DNA of 37,590 nucleotides from Gammaproteobacteria bacterium (GTDB lineage: Bacteria > Pseudomonadota > Gammaproteobacteria > UBA6429 > Thiohalophilaceae). Every line of letters starts with the position of its first letter. Position 1 is the first letter of the stretch. This document shows, one piece after another, positions 19,665-26,877 of this stretch. The position numbers and the translations under genes are program-made. The notes beneath the pieces are model-generated. The model was not told the DNA's origin. It saw nothing but the letters and a program-made list of their open reading frames with translations, and searched no databases. Location of the stretch: contig JAUWUS010000013.1 of assembly GCA_030617815.1 (NCBI GenBank), positions 1-37,590 on the forward strand, in the 5' to 3' direction.

Positions 19665-19726
19665 CATGAGCTACGGCCTAAAAGGCAGGCCTACGCTCAT
19701 GGCGGCTGGTTATTAAAACGTTAGGT
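19665..19726 (+). other. Hairpin followed by integron-like GTTAGGT core
   Basis: Seventeen bases after the upstream stop, CATGAGC...GGCCT (19665-19679) pairs with AGGCC...GCTCATG (19687-19701) across a 7-base loop. About 20 bases on, AACGTTAGGT occurs. A GTTRRRY core after an inverted repeat just behind a gene is what an integron attC site looks like. The matching RYYYAAC at the other end is missing (closest is GCCTAAA), so it may equally be a terminator-like hairpin. Confidence 0.3.
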
Positions 19727-19754
19727 GTATAAATAAGCAAACAATGAAATCAAA

Positions 19755-19880
19755 ATGAATATAAAAAAATTTACACGTCAAAAACTAGAAAGAAGTGCAG
19801 ACGAAGCCAAGCACTTTTGGGCTGGCGTAAAAAATAGACTCTCACGCAAAGACGCCTGTTTTGTGATTGAGATGGATTAG
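19755..19880 (+). pseudogene. Small ORF interrupted by an in-frame TAG
   Basis: ATG 19755 opens a 41-codon frame (MNIKKFTRQKLERSADEAKH...FVIEMD) that ends in TAG at 19878-19880. The frame then continues without a break as IRAKEYTTDRRLDGVRQLYKK to TGA at 19944-19946. The composition of the extension is protein-like, which suggests a gene of about 62 residues broken by one stop. I do not recognise the family. It could also be chance. Confidence 0.35.
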
Positions 19881-20010
19881 ATTCGAGCAAAAGAATATAC
19901 TACAGATCGTAGGCTGGATGGTGTTCGTCAATTGTATAAAAAATGATAAAAAGTTCTGAAAATATGATCTGGCTCAAAGAAAGGCTCTAGATACAATATA
20001 TTATTAGGAC

Positions 20011-20031
20011 GGAAAGCGGTTCTCGCTTTCC
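20011..20031 (+). other. Perfect hairpin in the leader of the 20092 gene
   Basis: GGAAAGCG pairs with CGCTTTCC across the loop GTTCT. It lies about 20 bases before the GGAG that precedes the gene. There is no T run, so it is more likely an mRNA-stability or regulatory structure than a terminator. Confidence 0.4.
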
Positions 20032-20091
20032 ATAAAATGTTGAAATAATGGAGAAAACAAGATCACCTTACCGACAAAATTCAGATACAGC

Positions 20092-21828
20092 ATGCTGGCC
20101 ACGGCTATCGCTGCTGTTGCCGCGGGGCCTGTGCAGGCTTATAAATCACCCGCTCATATTTTCAGTGTAAAAGACATCCAGCGCGGTTTTGATGGCAGTA
20201 CCATTGGCCCTGATGGCGCAAGGACCCTGAGGGGGACAATATGTGATGCGCCTATCTCCCCGATCGCTTGCCCGGAAGGCGTTGAACCGCTTATCGACAA
20301 GGACGGCGCCACTCTTTGGCCAATCGACAGCGCGTTTGGCTTCAATGTCGTTGACTTTCTCGGTGCCCAGGTGAAGACGTACAATGGTGACTATCAGGAA
20401 GGTTACGCTGGCGATATCAGACGAGAGAACGTAACGGTTGGCCTCCGTGTTTCTAATGCCGCTACTGACACCTACAAGGTGAAAGCCGGTTGGGGAACCT
20501 GGTGCCAGGGTCTTGGCGGTACATCCGTCAAATGTTCTACCGAACACTACTCTGTAATGGAGCATGTTCTCAGCTGTCATGAAACCATTCCCTACATGGA
20601 AGCCGATCCAGTGACGGGTGCGCAGGCAGTCAAACAGTTCCCTGACGGGTCCGCGAGCTTCAATTGTGCAACTGCAATGCTCGATGATGTTCTAAATATC
20701 ATCGAAGGTGGAGTAGATACCGGTGTTCGCTTAACAGATGCAACACCAGGAGCTCAGCTGGATCCGAATGACAATACCACGGTGCTTGATGATATTGCTG
20801 TGTCAAATGACTATTCCGCTACCCTGAAAGACGATGGCAAGGTGCTATATCGTTGGGGAAGCCTGATCAAGCGGCCCAAAGACGTGCGCATGTATGCCAA
20901 GATTCCACTTCCTGCAGAGTGGAAAGTGCCTGGCGCGGACTATCCTGTCACCAGTGCCAAACTGGTTATCAAGCATGTGGTTACCAACAACCCGAATGAT
21001 CAGGTTCGTCCAGAAGACCTTGAAAACGAGGCGGCAATCGGTCGTCTGCCATCCTACAAGGTAGAGACAATAGGCGAAGATGAGGTCTGGAAGTCGTTAA
21101 AGTCATGCTATGAAGGCGACGGTGACCTGATCGATACCGAGGAAGGGGCAAATGATCCAACCTTTATTGGCGTGGGAACCGTCTTCAAGAACGAACCCTT
21201 TATTGTGGATGGCACTGATCCAGAAGCACCACTGCCTTTTTCTGCGGATCTGACGGAGGCATTTACGAATGCATGGTATACAACCGTCGATCGTGAGCCA
21301 TTCGAATGGTCTTACGATGCTGATCCGAACCCACTGGTTCAGGATTTTGTCAGCAGTCCAGTTCCCAACCCGGCGTTGGGTGAACTCTGGTCCGGACCTC
21401 GCTGGAGGCTGAAGCCAAACAAGTTTGGTCAGGATATCCCCGGCCTGGAGATTCCTCTTATAGAGTGCAGCTCTCCTCCGTACGCTCATGACAACATCAA
21501 GTACGAGGTTGGTGCGTCGGTTACGACCGTGCTGAATCTGCTCGACTGGGATGAAGCGGAGGGTCCGTCGCCATTGGCCTCATCAAAGGGATGGGTTGAT
21601 GTCACCCAAAATCCGTTCGTGGAGATACACCGTGTTATCAATGGTATTCCGGTTACGACCAACGGCCTGCCGATGACCGAAGACTTCGATCTTGCCGTCT
21701 ATATTAAGGGTGACAAGAAGCCAACCTCTATCTACTCGGCGCAGCTCTTCATCAATGAAGAACCGACCGCAGCAGACATGGAGCCCTATGTCGATCCACT
21801 CTCTGGCGGAGGCGGTTCTACACCCTAA
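20092..21828 (+). CDS. Exported protein of unknown function, possibly decaying
   Basis: From the first in-frame ATG (20092) the frame gives 578 residues: MLATAIAAVAAGPVQA is a signal-peptide core, and the mature part starts YKSPAHIFSVKDIQRGFDG. The chain is rich in Asp, Pro and Gly with scattered cysteines and reads as an extracellular beta protein; I recognise no domain. The frame is open further upstream (ITLPTKFRYS before the Met), which would supply the positively charged start of the signal peptide. There a GGAG is followed, 8 bases later, by ATC at 20062 where ATG would be expected. After the TAA at 21826 the frame continues protein-like for 25 more codons. The gene is visibly richer in G+C than all its neighbours, a sign of recent transfer. 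Confidence 0.75.
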   Translation: MLATAIAAVAAGPVQAYKSPAHIFSVKDIQRGFDGSTIGPDGARTLRGTICDAPISPIACPEGVEPLIDKDGATLWPIDSAFGFNVVDFLGAQVKTYNGDYQEGYAGDIRRENVTVGLRVSNAATDTYKVKAGWGTWCQGLGGTSVKCSTEHYSVMEHVLSCHETIPYMEADPVTGAQAVKQFPDGSASFNCATAMLDDVLNIIEGGVDTGVRLTDATPGAQLDPNDNTTVLDDIAVSNDYSATLKDDGKVLYRWGSLIKRPKDVRMYAKIPLPAEWKVPGADYPVTSAKLVIKHVVTNNPNDQVRPEDLENEAAIGRLPSYKVETIGEDEVWKSLKSCYEGDGDLIDTEEGANDPTFIGVGTVFKNEPFIVDGTDPEAPLPFSADLTEAFTNAWYTTVDREPFEWSYDADPNPLVQDFVSSPVPNPALGELWSGPRWRLKPNKFGQDIPGLEIPLIECSSPPYAHDNIKYEVGASVTTVLNLLDWDEAEGPSPLASSKGWVDVTQNPFVEIHRVINGIPVTTNGLPMTEDFDLAVYIKGDKKPTSIYSAQLFINEEPTAADMEPYVDPLSGGGGSTP

Positions 21829-21933
21829 GCCCTTTCAACCGATGAGGTCCCTGTTGAGGTCCAAACCGATATTGACATCACAGGAGATGCCTCTTTGTTG
21901 AAATAAGGTGATTGTTCTGCCTTCCCACTGTGA

Positions 21934-21964
21934 AAACCCCCGTCGTAAGACGGGGGTTTATTTA
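21934..21964 (+). terminator. Strong terminator after the 20092 gene
   Basis: AAACCCCCGTC 21934-21944 and GACGGGGGTTT 21949-21959 pair perfectly over 11 bp around a GTAA (GNRA-type) loop, followed by ATTTAT. Confidence 0.9.
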
Positions 21965-22255
21965 TATCTCTTCTAAGTTAAAAGAGTTGCAGAATGCCCG
22001 TGCCGGGTTTGAGGCGCAATGTTTCCGCATCCGGACAGGCAAAACATCCCGACGATCGACCACAAGTAGGTGTAGGGATCAATGTACCAGGCGATCATCT
22101 TCAGCGAAACGAGTGCGGGGTCTGGAACACAATTTCGATGAAACAAGACCTGTTTGGTATTTACCTTGACTCGGGAAAATTTTTACTGAACGTCTCGCCC
22201 GAGATTTTCAAAATCCGCTCAACAACGTCCCATTCCTTTCTCGGCACATGGATGT
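21965..22255. other. Gene-poor remnant DNA inside the island
   Basis: This stretch has the higher G+C of the preceding gene up to about 22150 and then grades into the direct repeat. Short overlapping frames exist on the plus strand (69 to 93 codons), but none has a convincing ribosome-binding site or a recognisable family. A fragment reading DFQNPLNNVPFLSRHMDVAL near 22200-22260 looks protein-like and may be the tail of a destroyed gene. Confidence 0.3.
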
Positions 22256-22535
22256 GGCCCTGGCACCATCTTTAAAATCAATAACTTACAGCCATTTCCT
22301 CACGTAAAATTATTAAATTATTTCTTAGCTATAAATCAACGTGTAGACGTAGTGTAGACACTTGGTAATGAAGTTATTCAAGTTCTTCTCTTAATATCAA
22401 CATTTCTTCAGGTGCATCAATAGAGATCTTTGCTTGTCCATTTTTGGCTTCACTTAAAATGAAATTAACTCTTTGATCATTGATAGTGATAATGATTGAT
22501 TCGCCTTCCTTGCGATTTAACGTAGCATGTTTAAT
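22256..22535. repeat. Right copy of the tRNA-Leu direct repeat
   Basis: It begins GGCCCTGGCACCATCTTTAAA, that is the tRNA-Leu 3' end with one G missing. It then follows the left copy (17463-17745) base for base over long runs, including GTGTAGACGTAG and the csrA-like reading frame. Left and right copies bracket about 4.5 kb of cargo. Confidence 0.85.
22374..22528 (-). pseudogene. csrA-like gene, right copy, frameshifted at its start
   Basis: On the minus strand the frame reads TLNRKEGESIIITINDQRVN and later AKISIDAPEEMLILREELE, then TAA. This is a good CsrA/RsmA pattern, an RNA-binding translational regulator of about 50-60 residues. The expected start ATGCT at 22528 is one base short of joining this frame, so the usual M-L-x-L-x-R start is broken. 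An in-frame TTG at 22553 could give a 59-residue product with an odd N-terminus. It is less damaged than the left copy. Whether it is expressed cannot be told from sequence. Confidence 0.65.
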
Positions 22536-22553
22536 TTCTTTTAGATAAAACAA

Positions 22554-23009
22554 GTTTGATGTCGTTTATTTACTTTGTTGTGTTACGTTAAACTAAAATT
22601 AATTAAATGTCTTCGAAATAAATGACTGTTGCCGACCCAAAGCAGACAATAAAATAAAATGTGTTTGTTTAATGCCAGTAAGGTGTCTATACGATGGTGA
22701 TTCACTTATAACATTACTTAGTAGCAAAAATATCTTACACTTTATTTTTAACAACTTAAAAGACATCTCCTCATCCTATGTTCATCAAAGCTCGCTGATA
22801 CCACTAGAAAGTTTTTTTTCAATACTATGTATGCCTTAGTTTTTTCCATGATTCAATATAATAATTTGGCTGTTGTAACAACATCGTTATTCTTAGCATT
22901 ATTTGTTTATGCTTACTCATAATATTTGACGAGATGAGTCAACTTAATCAAGAAATATTGTATATCTATACTATACTGTATATAAATAATTAATTAGGGG
23001 ATTATAAAA
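22554..23009. other. AT-rich gene-free spacer
   Basis: No credible open frame, tRNA or repeat. A GACCCAAAGC motif near 22636 recurs near 25566. The last 60 bp (TATCTATACTATACTGTATATAAATAAT) look like overlapping promoter -10 sequences for the next gene. Confidence 0.4.
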
Positions 23010-23246
23010 ATGACGGACATTAAACTAGTTGACGTTACTCTCCATATTGATAGCACGTTAGATACAGCGATACGTAGCGCTGTAGAGAAAGAACTTCGTA
23101 GTCTTAGTGGCGTGGTGAGTGTTCATATGCCTAACGATAAAGCACATTTGGTAGAAGTTGCTTATAATCCCGATGATGTAAAAGCAGAACATATTGCACA
23201 TAGCATTCGTGAACTTGCCGGCCATGTGGAGTTGATTGGGTTATAA
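23010..23246 (+). CDS. HMA-fold (heavy-metal-associated-like) protein lacking CxxC
   Basis: The 78-residue protein (MTDIKLVDVTLHIDS...) has the beta-alpha-beta-beta-alpha-beta spacing of HMA/copper-chaperone domains: VDVTLHI, then a helix with VEKELRSLSGVVSVHM, then LVEVAYNPDDVKAEHIAHSIRELAGHVELIG. The loop where HMA proteins carry the metal-binding CxxC reads DSTLDTAIRS, without cysteine. Metal transport by the usual thiols is therefore ruled out, and a regulatory or binding role is open. A strong ribosome-binding site, AGGGGA, precedes the ATG. The gene stands alone. Confidence 0.85.
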   Translation: MTDIKLVDVTLHIDSTLDTAIRSAVEKELRSLSGVVSVHMPNDKAHLVEVAYNPDDVKAEHIAHSIRELAGHVELIGL

Positions 23247-23816
23247 ATTGTTGAATTATTTTTCTTGGCCTCACGCTTAAGGCCAGAAATATTTCATTAT
23301 CTCAATTGAAACACTAGATTAGTGTAGATACCTCTATTTACACTACTTTATTCGATATATTCTGTGTTCTATCACTTCTAGTAGCAGAAGTGATATCTAT
23401 ACGTCTTGTTAAATTTCAGATAATAATGGTGACTATTCTTTTTGAATGTAGGCTACTGGCCGTTAGCTGATGTACGACATATTTACATAAATTGAAATTT
23501 GATAATTACAATAATGCTTTAGTCTCATAGTTGTAAATATGTACAGTTATTGATAGAACTCGAACAGTAAGTCTTGGAATATAGTTATTTGTGGTTGAGT
23601 ATCTAGTGTTAGCTAGAGTAAATAAAACGTTATGGATGTTGAATAAGGAGAAGGGTATGCCGCGCTTTCCAAATGGTCCTCATGCATAAAAAAAATGATA
23701 TATTTTTACCTTCTGATTACTATTAATGAACCACCCTGTATACAGATTGGTATACGAGGAGGGTATCAAAAGCTCGGTCTTTTGTTGTCAAAATATTTTG
23801 AATAAGGTTATTTTTT
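23247..23816. other. Spacer with hairpins and a ten-codon ORF, no clear gene
   Basis: TGGCCT/AGGCCA (about 23267-23287) forms a hairpin just after the HMA-like gene. ATCACTTCT 23371-23379 pairs perfectly with AGAAGTGAT 23386-23394. Near 23657 a good ribosome-binding site (AGGAGAAGGG) precedes ATG and the ten codons MPRFPNGPHA, then TAA, which may be the stump of a truncated gene. Nothing else is recognisable. Confidence 0.35.
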
Positions 23817-24572
23817 CTAATTTGCCATCGGTACTTCTGATAACTTACTGAATCGACTTGTCTGTTCGTATTCTTCAAGTATTTCATCTAGTAGCCCAGG
23901 ATTTTCTTCCTTAAGCTGGATTGCATAATTGAGCAATGAGAGTATTCCATTTTTTAAAACTGTGTTAACACGTTCCATTTGTTTGGGATATTTTTTTGCT
24001 TCCGTGATGAATAACTCATCAGGATTGTATGCCTTGAACTGATTGACATCCTGAATAAAGTGTAGAAGATAAATCATATCGAAAAATATAGCTTCAAAGT
24101 CGTGGTTAACTGCCCACTCCATAAATTTATAGAATGTCTTATGTGTATAGGTATATTCAATAATGACATTTTCAATTTCTTCATCCGAACCATATTGGAT
24201 ATCATCAAGTTTATTGCGCATTGATTGCAATTCTTCGATCGAAGCAGTACGAATTTCAGGTATCGTGATAGGTGGATATTTAAGAGCATTTACGTTGGCT
24301 ATGAACACTTTTCGCAATTCGGAGCGAAAAATGTAGCTTTTAATGTACATATGTTTGCGTAAATCTTGCTTCTTGGCTTCATTAGTTAAAAATCGCTCAA
24401 CCAGAAAAGCGCCAACAAAAATTTCCAGAGGAATCGCCGCAAGATGAAGCAAAAACTCGATATGTGTGATTTGATGTAACCACAAGAAAAACACACAAAG
24501 AAGAGGTAGGCCGATATAGATCAGTATACTCAGCAGGCTTGAAAAAACACGATCTTTTTTTATTATTTCCAT
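23817..24572 (-). CDS. Two-helix membrane protein of unknown function
   Basis: The 251-residue product starts MEIIKKDRVFSSLLS and has two hydrophobic helices near the N-terminus (about residues 12-32 and 37-58), followed by a long, charged, mostly helical cytosolic part ending in LDEILEEYEQTSRFSKL. It resembles small membrane-anchored hypothetical proteins of accessory regions, but I recognise no family. The ATG is preceded by an AT-rich leader with a weak ribosome-binding site. It follows the K+ channel gene on the same strand, with a 223-bp gap holding a GTTAGGCC sequence (24706-24716, minus strand). Confidence 0.8.
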   Translation of the reverse strand: MEIIKKDRVFSSLLSILIYIGLPLLCVFFLWLHQITHIEFLLHLAAIPLEIFVGAFLVERFLTNEAKKQDLRKHMYIKSYIFRSELRKVFIANVNALKYPPITIPEIRTASIEELQSMRNKLDDIQYGSDEEIENVIIEYTYTHKTFYKFMEWAVNHDFEAIFFDMIYLLHFIQDVNQFKAYNPDELFITEAKKYPKQMERVNTVLKNGILSLLNYAIQLKEENPGLLDEILEEYEQTSRFSKLSEVPMAN

Positions 24573-24795
24573 GTCAATATCTTAAGTTTGTTATATTTGT
24601 AAAAGTAAGAATTTTTTTATAAAGACTTTATAAATTAGTTTATAGAAAATTACTAGGGATATTTACTGTATATGGTCATTTTGGCTTTGAGTTCCTTGAG
24701 ACGGCCTAACGTTCTTCTGGAGTGGGCGATCGTGAATCCATGCCATACTTCGTTCTAAATAAATTTACGACCATTCAATCAAGCTTACATTCTGT

Positions 24796-25509
24796 TTACT
24801 TATCCTCCTCGTCTTCTTCTGTTTTTATTTTGGAAAGCGCTGCGGCAAGTAAGCCTGCTGGTACGGCTACTAATCCAAGACCTATCATAAGAATAATGAA
24901 TGTAAATAACCTTCCGCCTATTGTTATAGGGTAAACATCACCATAGCCAACGGTGGTTAGAGTAGTTACCGCCCACCAAAAGCTATGAAATATACTCTTA
25001 AATTGCTCTGGCTGTGATTCATTTTCGAAATAATAAATTCCAACTGATGATATATATAACAACATTAGAGTAACAATACCGAATAATACTAATTCTTCTT
25101 TTACGATATAGAATGCTCTATAAAATCGTGTCGTGGCTTTGTTGTATCTAACTAATTTAAATAGTCTGAAAAGGCGCAACATTCGTAATATTCTAAGTGT
25201 TCTTAGGTCTATTGTTCCTAGCGATATGTAAAATGGAACGATTGCGATGAAATCCACTATCCCGTAAAAGCTGAAGATGTAACCTGATTTTTTGTCAGCA
25301 ATATATATTCTTAGTAAATATTCTATGGTGAATATGACTACAATGAATGTTTCTACGGAAAATAAAATATCTTTTGTCTTATCTTCGAGGTCCGGTAGTG
25401 TTTCAATAGAAAATGTTATTATTGATGCGACTATTAATGCTTGAATAAATAAATCAAAGATGCGCCCCGCTGTGGTATCAGTTTCTTCAATTATTGCTTT
25501 TAAGTTCAT
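24796..25509 (-). CDS. Voltage-gated potassium channel (six-helix, Kv type)
   Basis: Inner-membrane K+ channel subunit, 237 residues from ATG 25509, which has AAGGGA 9 bases upstream; a TTG three codons earlier is less likely. S1-S3 occupy about residues 15-95. S4 is a textbook voltage sensor with arginines every third residue (LRTLRILRMLRLFRLFKLVR, about 102-121). The pore helix and filter are TTLTTVGYGD (about 182-191), and S6 follows. The C-terminus is short and acidic (KTEEDEEDK), with no RCK or cyclic-nucleotide domain. An attC-like inverted repeat lies 25 bp upstream of the start. Confidence 0.95.
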   Translation of the reverse strand: MNLKAIIEETDTTAGRIFDLFIQALIVASIITFSIETLPDLEDKTKDILFSVETFIVVIFTIEYLLRIYIADKKSGYIFSFYGIVDFIAIVPFYISLGTIDLRTLRILRMLRLFRLFKLVRYNKATTRFYRAFYIVKEELVLFGIVTLMLLYISSVGIYYFENESQPEQFKSIFHSFWWAVTTLTTVGYGDVYPITIGGRLFTFIILMIGLGLVAVPAGLLAAALSKIKTEEDEEDK

Positions 25510-25534
25510 CAGTAACAATCCCTTATTTATTAAT

Positions 25535-25681
25535 GTATAACTTCATTAAATACGAATGACCGAAACGACCCAAAGCGGTTATTCAACGATTGAATTAACT
25601 GGCTTTCAAAAGCAAGTAAAACGCCGCTTGTAAAAGTCCATGCAAATATGTAAAACCTGCGTTTTTAATGATTTGTTATAC
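25535..25681 (-). other. Integron attC-like inverted repeat
   Basis: GTATAAC-T-TCATTAAATACG (25535-25554) and CGTTTTTAATGA-TTT-GTTATAC (25660-25681) are inverted arms that pair except for one base, the spacer being 1 base on one side and 3 on the other. Read on the minus strand the site begins GTATAACAAA and ends GTTATAC, 25 bp before the K+ channel start. This is the arrangement of Vibrio-type attC sites (TATAAC...GTTATA) and of a cassette gene behind one. No integron integrase is in the window. Confidence 0.45.
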
Positions 25682-25710
25682 TTCAATATAGCCTCGGTAA
25701 CAATTTAAAA

Positions 25711-25968
25711 TTTAAGGGGGCAGCCCCTGAGGTATCCCCACGAAAATAATAAAAAAGCTGATCAAAAACAACAACTTAGTAAAATATACATTAATACTAG
25801 AGTAAAAGCTGTCTTTGCGAGCGAATAAAATGACCGAAGCAATCTCATGATATAGAGGTATAAACACGAGATTGCCGCGTCAACACTTAAAAACACTTGT
25901 TTTTAAGTGTTTTCTCGCAATGACCGGTAACTCTAAAATTCGTGGGGATCCCTCAGGGACCTGACCCC
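25711..25968. mobile_element. MITE-like element, copy 1
   Basis: About 255 bp without coding capacity. The left end TTTAAGGGGGCAGCCCCTGA continues into GG-ATCCCCACG-type sequence, and the right end is CGTGGGGATCCCTCAGGGAC..., giving terminal inverted repeats of about 30 bp. The inside holds a second palindrome: GTCTTTGCGAG...AATCTC and GAGATTGCCGCGTC...CTCGCAATGACCGG. The same element in the same orientation is at 27943-28200. Confidence 0.8.
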
Positions 25969-25979
25969 GTTGTTTTCTT

Positions 25980-26816
25980 TTATTTAACGCTCGTGTCAGA
26001 AACAATAAGATAGCCCCTGTGCGTTTCGCCATCCATGGTATTCATAGCCAAATACAAATGGTCAACCGGGACCCAATACCAAGGATTAAGATAACCGGCA
26101 ACATCAAGCAACAATACTGAATCTGTTTTACTTTCATAAGCAGCAAGTGGCGAAATATGTCCCTCTGCTTGCGTGCCCATCGTCTTTCCATAAAAATTAA
26201 CCAGCATAAACTTTTTATCTTCTTTCAGAACTAATTTCAGATGTTTTCTAAACCTAGCGATAGCTGACTCACCGTCATCATCAGCGTAAATCATTTCAAC
26301 AGTAGAATTGTAAACTTCTAATATTCCTTTTAGTTGAGACAGTTTCAATCCAGGATCAAATTTTTCTTTACTTGATGAAAACGCCTTCATCTCAATGACA
26401 CTACGTGGTTTTACAACATCAGTTTTCTCGTTCAGGAAAGTAAGTTGAGAATAAGAAGGATAAGCAAGCCGTCCACCACCCAAGGCTTGTGGTCTATCCA
26501 CTTCAAAAAGTGATTGGCTTGGAACCTTATTTTTTTTCAACCTCAATGCATTTAGCACAATGACTGACGAAGCAATACCGCAATATAAAGGAGTTGCTTG
26601 AGGCTGAAAGTGATGCGCTAACTGAAAATAATCATTCTTATACTTGGAACGTAATAGACGCTGCTGGCCTTGTTGACTGTTCCAACTAACAATATCTACC
26701 TCACCTTCAAAAGAAATAATGCCGGATTTAAAATTACCATATTCTTCTGAATAAACTGGTAAACTAGCAAAACAGATTACAAATAAAATAAATCCTGCAA
26801 TGTGTTTACTTCTCAT
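25980..26816 (-). CDS. Exported phytochelatin-synthase-like cysteine peptidase
   Basis: The 278-residue protein starts at ATG 26816, chosen because AAGGA lies 5 bases before it, as for the neighbouring gene. An ATG two codons earlier is too close to that site. The signal peptide (MRSKHIAGFILFVICFASLPVYS) is followed by a PCS-fold domain. The catalytic triad is visible: C79 in TPLYCGIASSVIVLNAL, H220 in EGHISPLAAYES and D238 in LLLDVAG, with the same 18-residue His-Asp spacing as the Nostoc enzyme. Bacterial members hydrolyse glutathione to gamma-glutamylcysteine instead of making long phytochelatins, so a role in periplasmic thiol or metal handling is inferred. It lies downstream of a cyclic-nucleotide-binding gene; MITE copies flank the pair. 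Confidence 0.88.
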   Translation of the reverse strand: MRSKHIAGFILFVICFASLPVYSEEYGNFKSGIISFEGEVDIVSWNSQQGQQRLLRSKYKNDYFQLAHHFQPQATPLYCGIASSVIVLNALRLKKNKVPSQSLFEVDRPQALGGGRLAYPSYSQLTFLNEKTDVVKPRSVIEMKAFSSSKEKFDPGLKLSQLKGILEVYNSTVEMIYADDDGESAIARFRKHLKLVLKEDKKFMLVNFYGKTMGTQAEGHISPLAAYESKTDSVLLLDVAGYLNPWYWVPVDHLYLAMNTMDGETHRGYLIVSDTSVK

Positions 26817-26877
26817 TTTCATCCTTTAATTTTTAAAAAATTAGAGTGTTTTATTTGGTATACCATTTCCTTTAAAA

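Noticed and set aside
17477-22255. Tyrosine integrase or transposase inside the tRNA-Leu island
   Set aside because: No frame in either strand shows integrase or transposase motifs; the mobilising gene is not in this segment.
21912-22275. Two overlapping plus-strand frames after the G+C-rich gene
   Set aside because: They begin in or just after a terminator, have no ribosome-binding sites and match no family; treated as remnant DNA.
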